NCBI GenBank assembly: GCA_026214975.1
Contig: JAOBSW010000553.1
Span: forward strand, 434,001-498,000
Reading direction: 5' to 3'
DNA length: 64,000 nucleotides
Source: Gentiana macrophylla
Lineage: Eukaryota; Streptophyta; Magnoliopsida; Gentianales; Gentianaceae
Every line of letters starts with the position of its first letter. Position 1 is the stretch's first letter. The translations under genes and the position numbers were made by a program. Below are positions 23,026-33,952 of the stretch, piece by piece. The notes beneath the pieces are model-generated. The model worked only from the letters and a program-made list of their open reading frames with translations. It ran no database searches and was not told the DNA's origin.

Positions 23026-23325
23026 TTGGAGTTGCAGCAGCCCTTGCAGAAACAAAATATGAAGGACGACAAGGGGATAAAAGCATGGTGATCCTTAGCC
23101 GGAAGCTGAACTTGATTACCAGGCCGAATACCAGACATAATCTGAGGCCGGATCCCGAAGCTGGCGTTTCAGCATGCTGCACAACGGAATGCACCACACA
23201 AAATCATTGTTCTACTTGTCGAGATTCCGCCTGCATATGTGGCTACTACCATCAATCTGATGGGAAAACATTTTGTATTAAGAAAGCAGAGCCTGATCTC
23301 ACCTGCAGAGATTTAGGTTGCAAGG
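23026..23325 (+). pseudogene. Gene A exon 2, part before the insertion
   Basis: Encodes the end of the signal peptide, a linker rich in Arg, Asn and Pro, the first cysteine module (CICGYY at its core, CIKK after it) and the start of the second module (CRDLGCK). The last five bases, CAAGG, are the target duplicated by element 2. Without the missing 3' part any transcript would read into the LTR. Confidence 0.8.
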
Positions 23326-23904
23326 TGACGATACCGGGGTACGCACCTCGATATATCACCATCGAGTGGACATCCTGGGTTAAATATTTACTAAGGCATA
23401 TGAGCCGGATAAGGCATGCAAGTCGGACTACTGGCTTGGGAGCCATGACATACATGTCGATCCTCGAGCCTGAAGTATGGCTATGAACTCGAGGTCACGA
23501 CTATCGACTTACGGGCAGTGCAGGACGTGAGTTCCAGGAGTCGATCATCCCAGGTCGGGTAGATCGATATCGAGAACAGAGTCCACACCAGCTACGTTGG
23601 CCCAATATCCGCAGGATAACTTGGGCAAGGGGTAAAGCCCAATTGAGGGTAGATAAGACAATAGCTACAAACCGACTCATATTAGGGTTAGGTCATGCAT
23701 TGTCCTTATAAATACAACGTTCGGGGAACTACGATGGCTTGATTCTGGAATAATAACAGATACGTAGGCACTCTAAGAATCCCACTTAGACTCACCGCAA
23801 CATACAAAACCCCTCTGTCGTTTTTGGCATTAGGGTTCTTGATTGTTCATCAATAATATAAGGAAAAGCCCAGATCTTTACGGTGACATAATTTGTCATC
23901 GTCA
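23326..23904 (+). repeat. 5' LTR of element 2
   Basis: 579 bp, starting TGACGATACC. A TATA-like TTATAAATAC lies near 23708. Differences from the 3' LTR are mostly single-base indels or transitions next to CG and CCGG-like sites. Confidence 0.92.
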
Positions 23905-23920
23905 TTGGCGCTAGAAGGAG
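23905..23920 (+). promoter_or_regulatory. Primer binding site of element 2
   Basis: TTGGCGCTAGAAGGAG follows the LTR directly and ends the tRNA acceptor complement in TGGCGC. I did not identify the matching tRNA. The leader 23921-24386 has no clear open frame. Confidence 0.75.
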
Positions 23921-24386
23921 GCTCCTTCTTTTGTTGAATACATCAAGATCATCATGCTCCGAAGGAAAAGACCGCCGCTAAAACCACCTCTAAAAACGTG
24001 GATCCGCAGAATCCACGAGACAAGTGAGCAGCAGTGCGGATCCTCGGGGAAAAAGATCCGGCTTTAGAGACCGCCCATGAAAATCCGCCAAAACAAACTC
24101 GGGCCTTGCCCCGAGTATCAAGCCATGGTGGATCACGGTGGCGGCGACAGATCACAATGCCCCGAGAAAGATAATGGCGGAAGCCTTTAATCGGCAGAGA
24201 CAAAGAACAACAGCGGAAGGCGGCTGAAAAACGCCGCCAATAATCCTAAGCGAGATCAATTTGAAGAGGTCGGTGCCCCTCAAGTTCGGTCGAGCGGAGG
24301 AAGCGAAATACAACGAAGCACATACGCATCGATGAAGATAGCGTTAGGCGAGAGTTAGATGTAATCCAGGAAAAACCCAGGGCCCG

Positions 24387-25385
24387 TTGTTGTTAGAGTC
24401 TCCTTTCATCAAGGAGATTGAAGACTATCCTAAACCCAAGGGGTTTAAAATACCTAAGATAGACCCGTATGATGGCACCACCGACCCGGAGGACCATCTT
24501 CACAGGTATCTATCCCAGATGAGGCTAGAATGTGCCCCTGACGAGATGCGATGCCGGGCATTCGAGACTCTACTTGTAGGACGAGCAAGAGAGTGGTTTA
24601 CCAAGTTGAAACCCAGATCCATCTCCGGCTTCACCATGCTCGCTTGAAGAAAATTCAGAGACGCCTTCATCGTCAACAAAAAGTTTCAGTTGAGTGAGAC
24701 GCACCTCACAAACGTGAGGCAGCATAGAGACGAGTCGGTATTAGATTATCTGAAGAGGTTTAACCTTGAGGCCATGCAGGTGAAGGATCCTCAGGATCGA
24801 GTCTTGATCACTTCATTCGTAGGGGGACTGCGCAACACAAAGTTGTACGAGAAGTTAAGCAGGAACCTCCCTCGAAACATGGATGAATGTGTGAATGTCG
24901 TACATCGATTTTGCCAAGGCGAAGAGGCAGTGCGTAGGCACACCCAAGCCGAGTGGATGGACAGCTCGAGGAAAGAAGGTCGAGGAGGAAATAAGAATCA
25001 GCCTCGACAGCAAGATGTAGAGAGGAAAACGTCTGTTTGGGATCGCATCGAGGCGCCTCCCTCGGGCCGGTCAGAGAAAAAGGGGGGTAGAAAGGATAAA
25101 GATTTTACTCCCCTCAACCGGTCCCGTACAGAGGTCTTATCAATCATGGTTTCTAAGAATTTGGCCAAGAGGCCACCTCCGGTCAAAAAACCTCGAGAAA
25201 AACGAAGGTCGACAAAGTATTGTGAATTCCACGAGGACACAGGTCACTCGACAGAGGACTGTTTCGATTTAAAGAAAGACATCGAGGCTCGCATCCAGGA
25301 GGGAAAGCTGGATGAGGTCATAGACCGATCGAGTTATAATGAGCCCGAAGCGCGAGACTTCAAAAGAAGAAATCGACCAGGATAG
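24387..25385 (+). pseudogene. Gag of element 2
   Basis: The first piece (24387-24647) reads PFIKEIEDYPKPKGFKIPKI and DPYDGTTDPEDHLHRY, the Tat gag core, with AREWFTKLKPRSI at its end. After a stop, 24690-25385 continues with LTNVRQHRDESVLDYLKRFN, ITSFVGGLRN and a Lys/Arg-rich region. A CEFHEDTGHSTEDCFDL zinc-binding segment, a variant of the nucleocapsid knuckle typical of Tat gag proteins, follows. One frame break near 24645-24690 separates the pieces. Confidence 0.8.
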
Positions 25386-25960
25386 AGGTCGAAGTCGAGA
25401 GAATCAAAGAAGAAAAGATCGATCCCCTAGACGAGACCGATCTCCCGATAACAATAGGGACTACTATGGTCAGGATCGCTATGATGATAATCGCCCAAAC
25501 AATTATGTGAATATGATATTTGGGCCGGGGAGAGTGAGAAGGAGCGAGCGATCGAGAACAGGCGACGGCACTCGAGGCCGCGTAAGCGATCCAAGATTAA
25601 CTACGGAAGTCGGGTACGGCCCCGAGGACGGCGTTCCTAAGTTGACAAGTCACGGTGAGGGGTTAGTGATTGAAGCAGTTATAAGTCGCGCCAGAGTGTC
25701 GAGGGTATGCGTCGATAATGGTAGCGCTGTGAATATCTTATACTACTCGGCATTCCAGGGAATGAAACTCAAAGAGAAAGACTTAGCACCCATAGCCTCT
25801 CCACTATTCGGCTTCACAGGTCAGGCAGTCCATCCCATGGGTTCCATAAAGCTACTAACGACGGTGAGGTGATGGGGAAAGAGGAGGACGCTAGAGCTAA
25901 ACTACGTGGTCGTTAAAAAGCTCCTCCGCGTATAATGTTATTTTGGGTAGACCAATTTCT
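25386..25960 (+). pseudogene. Protease region of element 2
   Basis: In the frame ending at 25872, an Arg/Asp-rich linker leads to VSRVCVDNGSAVNILYYSAF. This is the active-site strand, here Asp-Asn-Gly where Asp-(Thr/Ser)-Gly is usual. LFGFTGQAVHPMGSIKL, the Tat protease second half, comes next. The frame breaks at 25872; a YNVILGRP-like segment can be read shifted near 25930-25965. The altered catalytic triplet and the break indicate inactivity. Confidence 0.75.
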
Positions 25961-26119
25961 TTCGAGTTACGAGCTATAGTTTCGACGTTCCATAATAGCA
26001 TGAAATTCCCGACTCGAAATGGTTCCCACGAAGTAAAAGGGGATATTGAAATCGCCAGAAGCTGCAATTCGATAGTGATGAACGGTAAGATGGCGGTACA
26101 ACAAGTCCTCATCGAGGAG

Positions 26120-27082
26120 CTCATTCGGAGGAGGAGGAAGAGAAGTGTTGGGCTTGAGTGAAGCGATTGAAAATGTCAACTTATGGGAAGATGGAATCGA
26201 TCGAGTGTCAAGTCGGGGTTTGGATCCCGACTCAGAAAAGCGATTCTTGATCGACGGTTGAAAAGAGTTCAAGGGCGTTTTACCTGGAAGGCGTCCGATA
26301 TGCCAGGCCTACCGACAAACATCGCCATCCATAAACTCGAGATTGACCAGGCCGTAAAGCGGTCAAGCGAAGAAGCGAAATTTCGCGCAAGATCGATTGG
26401 AAGCTATCGAGTCTGAAGTCGGGAAGTTACTGTCGGCAAATATAGTAAAAGAAGTGCTCTATCCAGAATGGCTTGCCAATCCAGTGTTAGTGAAGAAACC
26501 AGATGGCAGCTGGCGCATGTGTGTAGATTTCACGGATTTGAATAAGGCGTGCCCCAAAGATTCCTATCCGCTACCTAAGATCGATGAGTTAGTTGATTCG
26601 ACCATCGGTTTTGAGGTATTCGTTTCTTGATGCATATAAGGGGTACCACCAAATTCTTATGGATCCTCGAGACGCGGAGAAGACGCGTTTATCACGAGTT
26701 TGGCACCTTTTGTTATGTTACCATGCCATTCGGACTAAAGACCTTTGGAGCTACATACCAAAGGCGAATAACAGAATTTTCGCAAGCGATTGGTAGAAAT
26801 ATGGAAGTCTATGTGGACGATCTACTCATCAAAAGCCGATCGATGAAGCAATTTCTGGTAGACGCCAGGGAAGTATTTGGAGTACTAAGAGATACTGACA
26901 TGAAACTTAATCCAAAAAAGTGCACCTTCGGGGTGAGGACAGGCAAATTTCTAGGGTATATGGTGTCGAGAGACGGGATTCGAGCCAACCCTGACAAGAT
27001 CGACACACTAAAGAACATGCCTGCACCTCGAAACATGAAAGAGGTTCAGAGACTCACCGGTCGGATGGCAAAGATCGAATAG
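26120..27082 (+). pseudogene. Reverse transcriptase of element 2
   Basis: Pieces in three frames show FTWKASDMPGLPTNIAIHKL (26270-26335), LANPVLVKKPDGSWRMCVDF and TDLNKACPKDSYPLPKIDEL (26470-26590). The catalytic motif is YVDDLLIKS near 26810, and LNPKKCTFGVRTGKFLGYMV follows. These are hallmark gypsy RT segments. There are breaks at about 26380, 26620, 26700 and 27080. Confidence 0.85.
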
Positions 27083-27099
27083 GTTTTTATCTCGGTCAC

Positions 27100-27640
27100 C
27101 AGCGGCGCTACCGTTCTTTAAAGTTCTTGAAAACCCGGCCCTTTCCCTTTGGAACAACGAATGTCGAGGCGACCTTCGAGGAACTAAAAGCATATCTTTC
27201 AGAACTACCTACTCTCACCTCCCCTCGAGAGGGGGAAAGGTTGCTAGTTTATTTATCAGTCTGCGAGGAAGCAGTGAGTTCGGTCTTGGTTCGAGAGGGA
27301 GAAAAGGGCCAGGTGCCCATATATTTTGTAAGTAAAGCTCTGCACGGCCCCGAAGCCCGATACTCACCGGTGAGAAGCTCGCACTAGCGTTGGTACACGC
27401 ATCGAGAAAGCTTAGGCCATACTTTCAAGCCCATCCTATAGTGGTAGTCACAGACCAACCACTCAAGCAAATTCTGGCGAAGCCCGACACATCCGATCGA
27501 CTCGCGAAGTGGGTAATCGAGATGGCTCAATACGACATCGAAGTTCGTATCGCGCACCGCAATCAAGGCACAAGCTTTAGCGACTTCTTAGCGAAGGTAT
27601 ATCGAGTGCAACTTGAGCAGGAAAAGGAAAGTCATGAAGA
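27100..27640 (+). pseudogene. First RNase H of element 2
   Basis: Encodes LLVYLSVCEEAVSSVLVREG, VPIYFVSKALHGPEARYSP, then in a shifted frame ASRKLRPYFQAHPIVVVTDQ and SDRLAKWVIEMAQYDIEV. This is the usual retrotransposon RNase H that follows RT. It is broken near 27380 and ends in a degenerate linker. Confidence 0.8.
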
Positions 27641-28027
27641 ACGATGGATGCTCCATGTCGATGGGGCCTCGAGCAAAGAAGAGCGGTGCAGGCCTCCTAT
27701 TAGTCGACCCCGGGGGAAGAGTTTCCATACGCCCTCGATTCGATTTTAAGGCAACTAATAATGAGGCGAGAATATGAAGCAATCATCACTGGTCTGAAGC
27801 TCGCTCTAAAGCTTGGGGTTGAAAATCTCAACGTTTACAGTGACTCGCAATTGGTTGTTAATCACATTAAAGGGGAGTATGAGGCTAAGGAAGAAACTAT
27901 GAAAAAGTATTTAGCAGTAGTTCAAGGCCTCAAGCCGAAATTCAACTCGATTCAATTTGAACAGGTACCTCGAACTCAGAACAAGAGGGCCGACGCTCAG
28001 TCCAAGTTAGCATCGAATTTCGTCTAG
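27640..28027 (+). pseudogene. Second (archaeal-like) RNase H of element 2
   Basis: A further RNase H fold follows the first: WMLHVDGASS (27645) with the first Asp, then YEAIITGLKLALKLGVENLN with the Glu, VYSDSQLVVNHIKGEYEA with the second Asp, and TQNKRADAQSKLAS with the closing Asp. A second RNase H of this kind between the first and integrase is a mark of the Tat lineage. One frameshift lies near 27690-27760. Element D carries the same domain at 58150-58500. Confidence 0.8.
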
Positions 28028-28289
28028 CAGCAAAAGGTGTTAGTTGAATCGCTAACAGAGAGAAGCTATGAAGAAATAGAAGCCCGAACCGATATCTCGG
28101 CGGGCTACATGGATGGATCCAATTGTCCTTTACTTAAAGGACGGAACATTACCAAGGATAAGGTGCAGTCAAGAAAGGTCCGACTTGATCGGCTCGACAC
28201 GCATTCTTCAACGACATACTTTATCGGAGGTCATTCACAAGTCCATGGTTAAGATGCGCATCGAGGCAGAGAGGAGAATATCTTCTCGA

Positions 28290-29335
28290 AGAAATCCATA
28301 GGGAGCTTGTGGGAATCATTGCGGGGCTAGAATGCTAGCTCGGAAATGCAAGCTCATTTGATACTTCGGCCGTCAATGCAACGAGACGCGATCGAGTTAG
28401 TGCAGAGGTGCAATTCTTGTCAAATTCACGATAACATCTCTCATCAACAGCACAAGAAATGAATGTCATCTCGCCAAGATGGCCCTTCGACGTGTGGGGA
28501 GTCGATATTGTAGGGCCCCTACCACGAGCTCAGAGGAAAAATAAGTTTGTAGTAGTTGCGGTGGATTATTTCACTAAGTGGGTAGAGGCCGTGGCTTTAC
28601 CCGACATCAAAGCAACTACAATCAAGAAATTCTATGGGTCGATATTTTATGCGGTATGGTATTCCGAAGGTTCTAATCTCGGACAACGGCACTCAATTTG
28701 AAGACCGAAGAGTCAGAGAGTGGTTAGCCGAATATCATATCGATCAACACTTCACTTCAGTCGCGCATCCTCAAGCAAATGGTCAAGTCGAGCAAACAAA
28801 TCGACAGATTAAACTCGGACTGAAAAAGAGGCTCGAAGCTGAAGGACGAGACTGGGCGTTGCAACTCCCGAGCATCCTGTGGTCATACAGGACAGCTCCA
28901 AACGCATCAACGGGTGAAACACCTTTCTCCCTGACCTATGGGTGCGAGGCAGTTATCCCCGCGGAAATCGGCGTCCCTTCCCCTCGAGTGTTAGCGTATA
29001 ATATTGAGACGAATGATCCCGATATCCGACAAGAGAAGGATAATCTCGAGGAGCGGAGAGAAATGGCCTCAGCCAGAATGGCAAGGTATAAGCAGAAGAT
29101 CTCTCAATATTACAACGCGAGGGTAAAATACAGATATTTCAAAGTCGGAGACCTAGTTTTGAGAAAGAACGAAGCAAGTCGGCAAAAGGAGATCGGGGCC
29201 CTCTCCCCGAACTGGGAAGGCCCGTATCAGATCCTAAAAGTCCACCCTAAAGGTTCATATCAACTAGGTCGAGCAGACGGAACTACAGTCCCTCGACAAT
29301 GGCACGCGAATAATTTGAGGAAATTTTACGTCTAG
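28290..29335 (+). pseudogene. Integrase of element 2
   Basis: The zinc region is readable in pieces before 28460 (CNSCQIHDNISHQQH). The core has its first Asp in WGVDIVGPLPRAQ (28499), the second in LISDNGTQFED (28680) and the Glu in NGQVEQTNRQIK (28790). The C-terminal part contains WEGPYQILKVHPKGSYQLGR and ends NNLRKFYV at 29335. One frameshift at about 28640-28690 divides the core. The tail match to 7557-7664 links elements 1 and 2. Confidence 0.85.
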
Positions 29336-29459
29336 TCCTTAGTCGATCAGTTTGTTTCTACTTATTTTATAAGATTTGTAATCAGTCCATGAGACAATTC
29401 TATCTTTATTATAATAAACGATGATTTCTTTTTCTACGATTTTGTTAAGTATTTTTGTA

Positions 29460-29800
29460 ATATTCTAAGTCCAAAAGGACGCGAAGTTGCAATCGACAAA
29501 GTATGGAGCAATCCGCGAGTCGGAACTCCCGACAACGCCACAAGCATATAATGCAGAAGGCAAAAAGAAGACTCGCAAGGTCGGGTCAGATGTCCAAGTC
29601 AAAAGCCTAACGCACCTAAGGGTCGAATAAGGCAGACAAAGGACGGTTCGCATGGTCGGGCCAAACGTCCAAGTCGGAAGTCTAACCAGCCCAAGGGGCA
29701 GCTAGACCGAGACAAGGACAGTTCGCAATGTCGGACTAACTCGAAGATCTAGCAAGCTTATAAGGCTAAAAAGCCAAGGCAAATAAATCGACCTAAAAGC
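29460..29800 (+). repeat. Degenerate tandem repeat in the 3' region of element 2
   Basis: Units of roughly 90-110 bp contain GGTCGGGYCARAYGTCCAAGTC followed by a CTAAC segment; copies begin near 29575, 29655 and 29725. It parallels the repeat at 7797-8100 in element 1. The rest of 29336-30480 has no gene. Confidence 0.55.
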
Positions 29801-30479
29801 CATATAGAGCCCAAGTGCATTATGAACTGAAGTTCATAAAACACTTGGGGGCAATATTACATCGATAAAGTTTAACAGAGCGAGCCAGAGGCTCGACAAG
29901 CAAGAAAGCCAAAGATGATAATAAATGAGTAAGTAAATAATAACAAGCAGAGAGACAAAAGGGCGAAATTTCAAAACAAATTAAGGCCGGTCGAAAAGAC
30001 CGACCATTGTAAATGGAACATTCACCCAAGTCGATTCAAAGTCAAGAAAATGTACAAATAGTTACAAGAGTTAAAACTCAGAAGATCAAAGTCCCAAGGA
30101 GGTCAGATAATTAAATAGAAGCATCAGGAGTCGGAGTAGCATCTTCGGGGGTCGACGTAGGAGCGAAAGGGCGCGGGAGTCGTGTTATCGGGAGCCGGGT
30201 TTTCTTTGGGACCACCATACTTACGGGCAAGCAAGGATACACTCGCTGAAATTCATCAAGTATTGGTCATCTGGCGCCTCAGTCGAAGTCATAGCAGCCA
30301 GGCTCTTCAAGCTTGTCGATCTCGACATCCGGATAAACCTTTCTCACTTGGTCCACCGCCTTGGTGAATCCCCAAGTATGGTCATCGCATGATGACATCG
30401 AGATCCATGCCCAACTCTTCGGACTTCCGATACTCGAGAACCGTAGCGACCCTCGCCTCTTCAAGTCGCCTAGGAACTC

Positions 30480-32295
30480 TGATCAAGTTCGGCTCTCAAT
30501 TGATCTCTCTCGCAAAGAATACGATCGCTCCGCGCGCCGCTTCTTCCTCGAGCTACTTTGGCAAGAAAGCCTCCTCCCCTCGGCCGTAGCCAGATCTCTC
30601 CTCAGCTCGGCGATGATAGCCTCCCGCTCCCCCTTGACCTTCTCTATCTCAGCAGCAGCTTCTTCCTTGAAAACGTTAAGCTGCGATTCCAGACCAGTGA
30701 CACTAGCTGACTCGATAGCAAGCCTGTCATTCAACCTCCGGATTTGCGTCTTCAGCTCTTCCTCATTCTTGGACGGCGTGCTCATACGTCGAGAGGTCTC
30801 TCGGCTCATAAAGTAATGCTGCCAAAAAGGAAAAAATTAAGGCATAGGCGTGGTGAGTCCAAAAAAAAAAAAAAAAAAAAAGATTGACAAGAGTTAGCCT
30901 TTACCACACGACCCAGCTCTCGGAGGGAAGAGGCCAGGACCTGGTCGTCCAGCTGCCCGACATCTTCGGCCGACATCCTACTCGTGGCGGAAAGGTCGAG
31001 AAAAGGCTTCGTGACCTTGGCTTTTTAGCCGACCTTTGTCGATCTCTCACCGACTCGCCGAGGCCCGACCTCTTCTACGCAACCGAGCCGCCAAAGACTG
31101 TAAGGCTCTTCACTCCCTCCGACAGTAAAGTCGATAATGTCCTCTACTTCGCGTATCGACCGGTGTTCATGGGTGAGTCCTCCCGAGGTGGAAGGCGGAG
31201 TTGATTGTGTGACAGGGGTAGTTGTCTCGACACCCTCAGTCGGGTCAACAGCATGAACAGGTCTTTCCTCGGGCGCCGGAGGAGTAGCTCTCGATCTGGA
31301 GGCGGCGGCAAAGAAATGCCACAAAGCAGGCCTTAAGAACAATGACCTTCGAGAATCTACCCACTACACAAATGAAAAAGGAGTCGATCGTCGGGGAATA
31401 GCAGAGATACAACTTCAAAAGAATTAAGACTTGATAATAAAATAACCAAGGTTCGTACAATTTTCCTGATCGGCGGGATGAAGCGCTATGCATGGTGCAG
31501 GCCCGCGCCTCCTCGAGGCGGGCAAGGTCATAAAGGAGACTCAGGTCCTGTGTAACCACCTCGAAGGTAAATCTCTCGAGAGTAAGAGCCTCGTTAGGTG
31601 CGGCTTCACGACCCAGTTTGTCATCTCTTCCCTCTCTCGACCTCCATAGCCCGACATACGGGTTATCCGACCCGTGTCGAAGGAAGAAGAACCTAGGCTT
31701 CCAATTCGAATGAGATGAAGGTCCTTTTGACACGAACTCATGACGATTGGCACGCTTTTGAAACGTGTACCACCCTGAGTCGGGCATCGCAGAGATCTTG
31801 TGCCACCATCGGAACAAAGGGACAGTGAACCCGATGCCCGCAACTCGGCAGGCAATTAGAAAGCCCATCAGAGTCCGGATGGCATTCGGGCCCAGTTGAG
31901 ATATACCGATCTCATAGTGGTGAAGAACAGCCTGGACCGCTGGACATAGGGGAAATCTGAGCCCCATCAATAGCTGGGCCTCGTAGAGACCGCATGAACC
32001 CTTCGGGGCTCATCGGCAAATTGGTGGTGGCCGGAAGGAAGCCGAGCCACCGGTTGAGGCTAGACGGCCCATATCTCCGCCGGGCAGATTGGTTGAGATC
32101 GTCCATGGTAAGACAGAAGTGCACCCTTAGGCCCTTTTCCGTCCATTCGGTGGACAATTTCTTAGGCTCCCTGATAATACCTAAAGGCTCCCTAGGATTT
32201 GAGGGAAGGGTTTGATCGGAAGGAGCAGATATGGGTGTTTGATCGCCGGAATGAGACTCCTCTACCCTATCAGAAATTGTAGCACTACTAGACAT
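30480..32295 (-). pseudogene. Reverse-strand extra reading frame of element 2
   Basis: The likely start is the Met at 32295 (MSSSATISDRVEESHSGDQ). A piece to 31912 contains LSTEWTEKGLRVHFCLTMDD. The next frame, 31970-31541, has LRFPLCPAVQAVLHHYEIGI, PNAIRTLMGFLIACRVAG and NWKPRFFFLRHGSDNPY. The last piece, 30809-30483, is a Glu/Lys/Arg-rich coiled coil. The arrangement matches the antisense frames of elements 1 and D, so the protein is a lineage trait. It resembles the putative gypsy-type transposon family; function unknown. Stops between pieces may be real or introns. An A-run of about 23 bases lies at 30859-30881. Confidence 0.65.
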
Positions 32296-32708
32296 GGATA
32301 GATTCAAGCAAGAACGGTAAGAACACAGAGAAAGAGGATGGCGAAAAGAACGCTTACTTGTATTTTTCAAGAGAAAATGGAGAAATTGGATAAGAGAGAA
32401 ATGATTTCACCGTCTGGTTCTTCTCCTTTTATGCTTTGTTGATGCCGAATGACGGTGAAAAGAGCGTGATTAGGGGGGTTACAAGTAGTTATAACTCCCC
32501 CATGAATCGCGAAAATCAAGGGTGACATCATTTATGGCAGAAGACGAAACGTTAGTGCGCTCTGACGTCATAATGAACGGCCACGATTGGCTGGGGAGAC
32601 AGGTGGCATACTGAGCGGTTACACCATTTCCGCCAAGATTTAGTCCAACTCGAAGATGATTTCAAATTGGCGGATCGACCTCGGATAACGGAAGTCGCCT
32701 CTCTCAGG

Positions 32709-32721
32709 TCTGGGGGGCTTA
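32709..32721 (+). promoter_or_regulatory. Polypurine tract of element 2
   Basis: TCTGGGGGGCTTA lies directly before the 3' LTR and would prime plus-strand DNA. The same tract is found at the 3' LTR of element 1 and, on the minus strand, of element D. The stretch 32300-32700 before it holds no gene. Confidence 0.85.
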
Positions 32722-33301
32722 TGGCGATACCGAGTGCGCACCTCGATATATCACCATCAGTGGACATCCTGGGTTAAATATTTACTAAGGCATATGAGCC
32801 GGATAAGGCATGCAAGTCGGACTCACGGCTTGGGAGCCATGACATACATGTCGATCCTCGAGCCTGAAGTATGGCTATGAACTCGAGGTCACGACTATCG
32901 ACTTACGGGCGGTCGCGGGGACGTGAGTTCGTGAGTCGATCATCCCGGTCGGGTAGATCGATATCTCGAACAGAGTCCACACCGGCCACGTTGGCCCAAT
33001 ATCCGCAGGATAACTTGGGCAAGGGTAAAGCCCAATTGAGGGTAGATAAGACAATAGCTACAAACCGACTCATATTAGGGTTAGGTCATGCATTGTCCTT
33101 ATAAATACAACGTTCGGGAACTACGTATGGCTTGATTCTGGAATAATAACGAGATACGTAGGCACTCTAAGAATCCCACTTAGACTCGGCCGCAACATAC
33201 ACAAAACCCCTCTGTCGTTTTTGGCATTAGGGTTCTTGATTGTTCATCAATAATATAAGGAAAAGCCCAGATCTTTACGGTGACATAATTTGTCATCGTC
33301 A
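32722..33301 (+). repeat. 3' LTR of element 2
   Basis: 580 bp from TGGCGATACC to CATCGTCA, followed by the duplication CAAGG at 33302-33306. It matches the 5' LTR except for small differences clustered at CG-rich positions. Confidence 0.92.
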
Positions 33302-33521
33302 CAAGGGAGAAGGACATGATTTTTGTCCTGATTCATGCAGTTGCGGCTTCTACGATCCTGACAATCCTCGGTATATTGGTGAATATCTCAATCCTGATGA
33401 TGATGTTGATGTCAATTCTCCGGATGATGATGTCGATTCTCAGGATGATGATTATGAATATGATGATGTTGATCATGATGATACGGAAATTGAACATTGG
33501 TGCTTTTCGTTCACTGTGTAG
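33302..33521 (+). pseudogene. Gene A exon 2, part after the insertion
   Basis: Starts with the second CAAGG copy, then encodes GEGHDFCPDSCSCGFYDPDN, completing the second cysteine module. An acidic tail follows with many GAT codons, and the end is CFSFTV and TAG. The CSCGFYDPDN motif is matched by CSCGYYDADN in gene B. Confidence 0.8.
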
Positions 33522-33531
33522 TGAAGCTGCA

Positions 33532-33640
33532 AAGAAAACTGCTACGATCCTGACAATCCTCAGTATATTGATGATGATGATGACGACGACGATGATAAAG
33601 AAATTGAACATAGGTTCTTTTGGTTAGCTGTGTAGTGAAA
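33532..33640 (+). pseudogene. Partial duplicate of the 3' end of gene A
   Basis: About 20 bases after the stop of gene A the sequence GCTACGATCCTGACAATCCT starts again. It continues through a shorter GAT-rich stretch to GAAATTGAACATAGG and a TGTGTAG stop near 33634. It repeats 33347-33525 with the middle acidic codons contracted. It encodes YDPDNPQYIDDDDDD and an end like that of gene A but lacks the CSCG module. It could be an unequal-crossover relic or an alternative tail. Confidence 0.7.
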
Positions 33641-33952
33641 TCGCAATTCGCAAGCATGAACGCGATTTACTGTCTTCCGTTTTGCTCTACTTTTTCTGGA
33701 CAATTATCTTGTGTTTTGATGTTAGTCCAACTTAATAATTGTTTTTAATTATGAGTTTAACATGCGAGCGTCTTTTTCTGTAATGTGTTGTGTCTATGAA
33801 TACGTACTATTGTTCTAAATGTTTTCTCAACGTTTCTCTGAATATCACAAATTAGTTTATGAATGACGGTGCAAAAATGCTTCGAACATTATTAATTGAT
33901 ACATAGCTCCACATTTTTATAAGATTTTTTAAGCGGAAAAACATCCCTCAAA
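33641..33952. other. Host intergenic sequence, no gene seen
   Basis: AT-rich sequence downstream of gene A. No coding or repeat structure is visible; it may include the gene's 3' untranslated region. Confidence 0.5.

Larger units (their letters stand above)
23326..33301 (+). mobile_element. Complete Tat-type Ty3/gypsy element 2 inserted in gene A
   Basis: LTRs 23326-23904 and 32722-33301 have TG...CA ends with TGACGAT...ATCGTCA inverse ends, and the duplication CAAGG flanks the element. Order: primer site, gag, protease, RT, RNase H, a second RNase H, integrase, repeat-bearing 3' region, reverse-strand frame, polypurine tract. The second RNase H copy and the antisense frame are marks of the Tat lineage. 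All coding parts have several frameshifts or stops, so it is not autonomous as sequenced. Confidence 0.92.
22368..33521 (+). pseudogene. Gene A: small secreted cysteine-rich protein, split by Tat element 2
   Basis: Exon 1 (22368-22416, 49 nt) encodes MVKQLVFTSFVVLMAS, a basic-hydrophobic signal peptide start. The donor is GTAAGT at 22417 and the acceptor TTTTAG ends at 23025. Exon 2 completes the signal peptide (FGVAAALA). After a linker with PDPEAG, a first cysteine module has spacing C-C-x3-C-x5-C-x2-C-x4-C-x-C-x10-C. A second (C-x4-C then C-x3-C-x-C-G) follows, then a long Asp-rich tail and stop at 33519-33521. The 10-kb element sits between the two modules after codon 116 plus one base. 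With one duplication copy removed the gene has exactly 188 codons including stop and no internal stop. The cysteine pattern resembles plant knottin-type inhibitors, but I do not recognise the family. Gene B is a paralog. Confidence 0.8.

Noticed and set aside
33316..33627. Met/Ile-rich and Ile-rich frames over the gene A tail
   Set aside because: They are out-of-frame readings of GAT repeats; the Asp-rich frame continues exon 2 and carries the conserved cysteines.
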